The translations under genes and the position numbers were made by a program. From Ignavibacteriales bacterium (GTDB lineage Bacteria; Bacteroidota; Ignavibacteria; Ignavibacteriales; Ignavibacteriaceae): a stretch of DNA of 64,000 bases. Positions 63,637-64,000 of this stretch are shown in pieces. Positions within the stretch are counted from its first letter, which is position 1. Every line of letters starts with the position of its first letter. Location of the stretch: the NCBI GenBank assembly GCA_016707585.1, contig JADJHL010000003.1:62001-126000 (forward strand), read 5' to 3'. The notes beneath the pieces are model-generated. The model ran no database searches. It worked only from the letters and a program-made list of their open reading frames with translations, and was not told the DNA's origin.

Positions 63637-64000
63637 ATGAAGGATTTATCAATAAAAAAACTTTATTACTCAATTAGTGAAGTAAGCAAGATAACAAACA
63701 TAGAGCAGTATGTCCTTAGGTATTGGGAAACTGAGTTCGAACAGTTAAAACCTCAAAAGAATCGAGCGGGAAATAGGATATACACAAACAAAGATATCCA
63801 GCTAATTCTGCATATAAAAAATCTTTTACGAGAACGTAAGTACACTATTGAGGGTGCAAAAAAGATAATGGAGAATTACGCTCCGGATAAAGTTCTACAG
63901 ACAAATAGTGAACCTGAATCGGTTAACGTTATTGAAAATGAAGAACCACAAATTGTTAGTAAAGAAAAAACATCGCTTCAAAAGGATCTAGAAGAAATTA
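63637..64000 (+). CDS. MerR-family transcriptional regulator (partial)
   Basis: The first 121 codons lie in the window; the gene runs off the right edge. The winged helix reads YSISEVSKITNIEQYVLRYW, then QKNRAGNRIYTNKDIQLILH and LLRERKYTIEGAKKIME, the group of MerR regulators without an obvious ligand domain found in many Bacteroidota and deltaproteobacteria. An acidic stretch follows. The effector is unknown. Confidence 0.88.
   Translation, partial: MKDLSIKKLYYSISEVSKITNIEQYVLRYWETEFEQLKPQKNRAGNRIYTNKDIQLILHIKNLLRERKYTIEGAKKIMENYAPDKVLQTNSEPESVNVIENEEPQIVSKEKTSLQKDLEEI

Overview
This AT-rich window reads as the chromosome of a bacterium in the Ignavibacteria (Bacteroidota/Chlorobi side). 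The support is as follows. Five secreted proteins end in the type IX secretion C-terminal signal typical of this group (QNYPNPFNP followed by a GIYFYxL / TKKM tail). A complex I operon runs A-B-C-D-H-I-J-K-L-M-N with no E, F or G genes. There is a GWxTD-family protein, a hybrid two-component (HTCS) regulator and a DUF5683 gene beside parAB. Several promoters fit the Bacteroidota form TTG-N19/20-TAnnTTTG. Species-level placement cannot be made from the sequence alone.

Layout. 1-309 (minus): start of an Rrf2-type regulator with an IscR-like palindrome just upstream. 375-11063 (minus): nuoA-N operon, interrupted between nuoC and nuoD by a four-helix-bundle (23S rRNA intervening-sequence type) gene flanked by inverted heptamer arrays. 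11250-22522 (plus): housekeeping genes (alr, a GDP-mannose pyrophosphorylase, pyrK-pyrD, folC, rho, GWxTD, pdxA, a methyltransferase, ftsE). 22516-23724 (minus): adk and tadA. 23725-25900: an accessory patch with a REP-like palindrome, a tRNA-Arg(TCG) and a broken duplicate of its 3' end, a 21-bp minisatellite and a frameshifted lipoprotein pseudogene. 26057-29151: a chorismate mutase / prephenate dehydratase / DAHP synthase fusion followed by prephenate dehydrogenase.

29404-48219 is the envelope and secretion region. It begins with an outer-membrane barrel and a lipoprotein, both Met/Gly-rich, then an ECF sigma factor, a probable anti-sigma factor and a Spy/CnrX-like periplasmic protein. Next come three secreted proteins (CotH-like, YCF48-like beta-propeller, arylsulfotransferase-like), a large HTCS regulator, another secreted protein, an rRNA methyltransferase and a C39-like secreted protein. 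48298-52609 holds tRNA-Arg(ACG), a CBM9-like protein, an OmpA protein with thrombospondin type-3 repeats and rqcH. 52716-64000 (plus) holds a PASTA protein, rpe, folP, cdaA, a glycosyltransferase, a metallo-hydrolase, parA, parB, DUF5683, a Yip1-like protein, nadB, two unknowns, aroQ and the start of a MerR-type regulator.

The most notable signals are the intervening-sequence-like element inside the nuo operon, the IscR-like operator, the ECF/anti-sigma/Spy module next to Met-rich envelope proteins, the tRNA-Arg remnant with its hairpin insertion beside the 21-bp minisatellite, the aromatic-pathway fusion, and a possible attenuator containing a start-stop codon pair.
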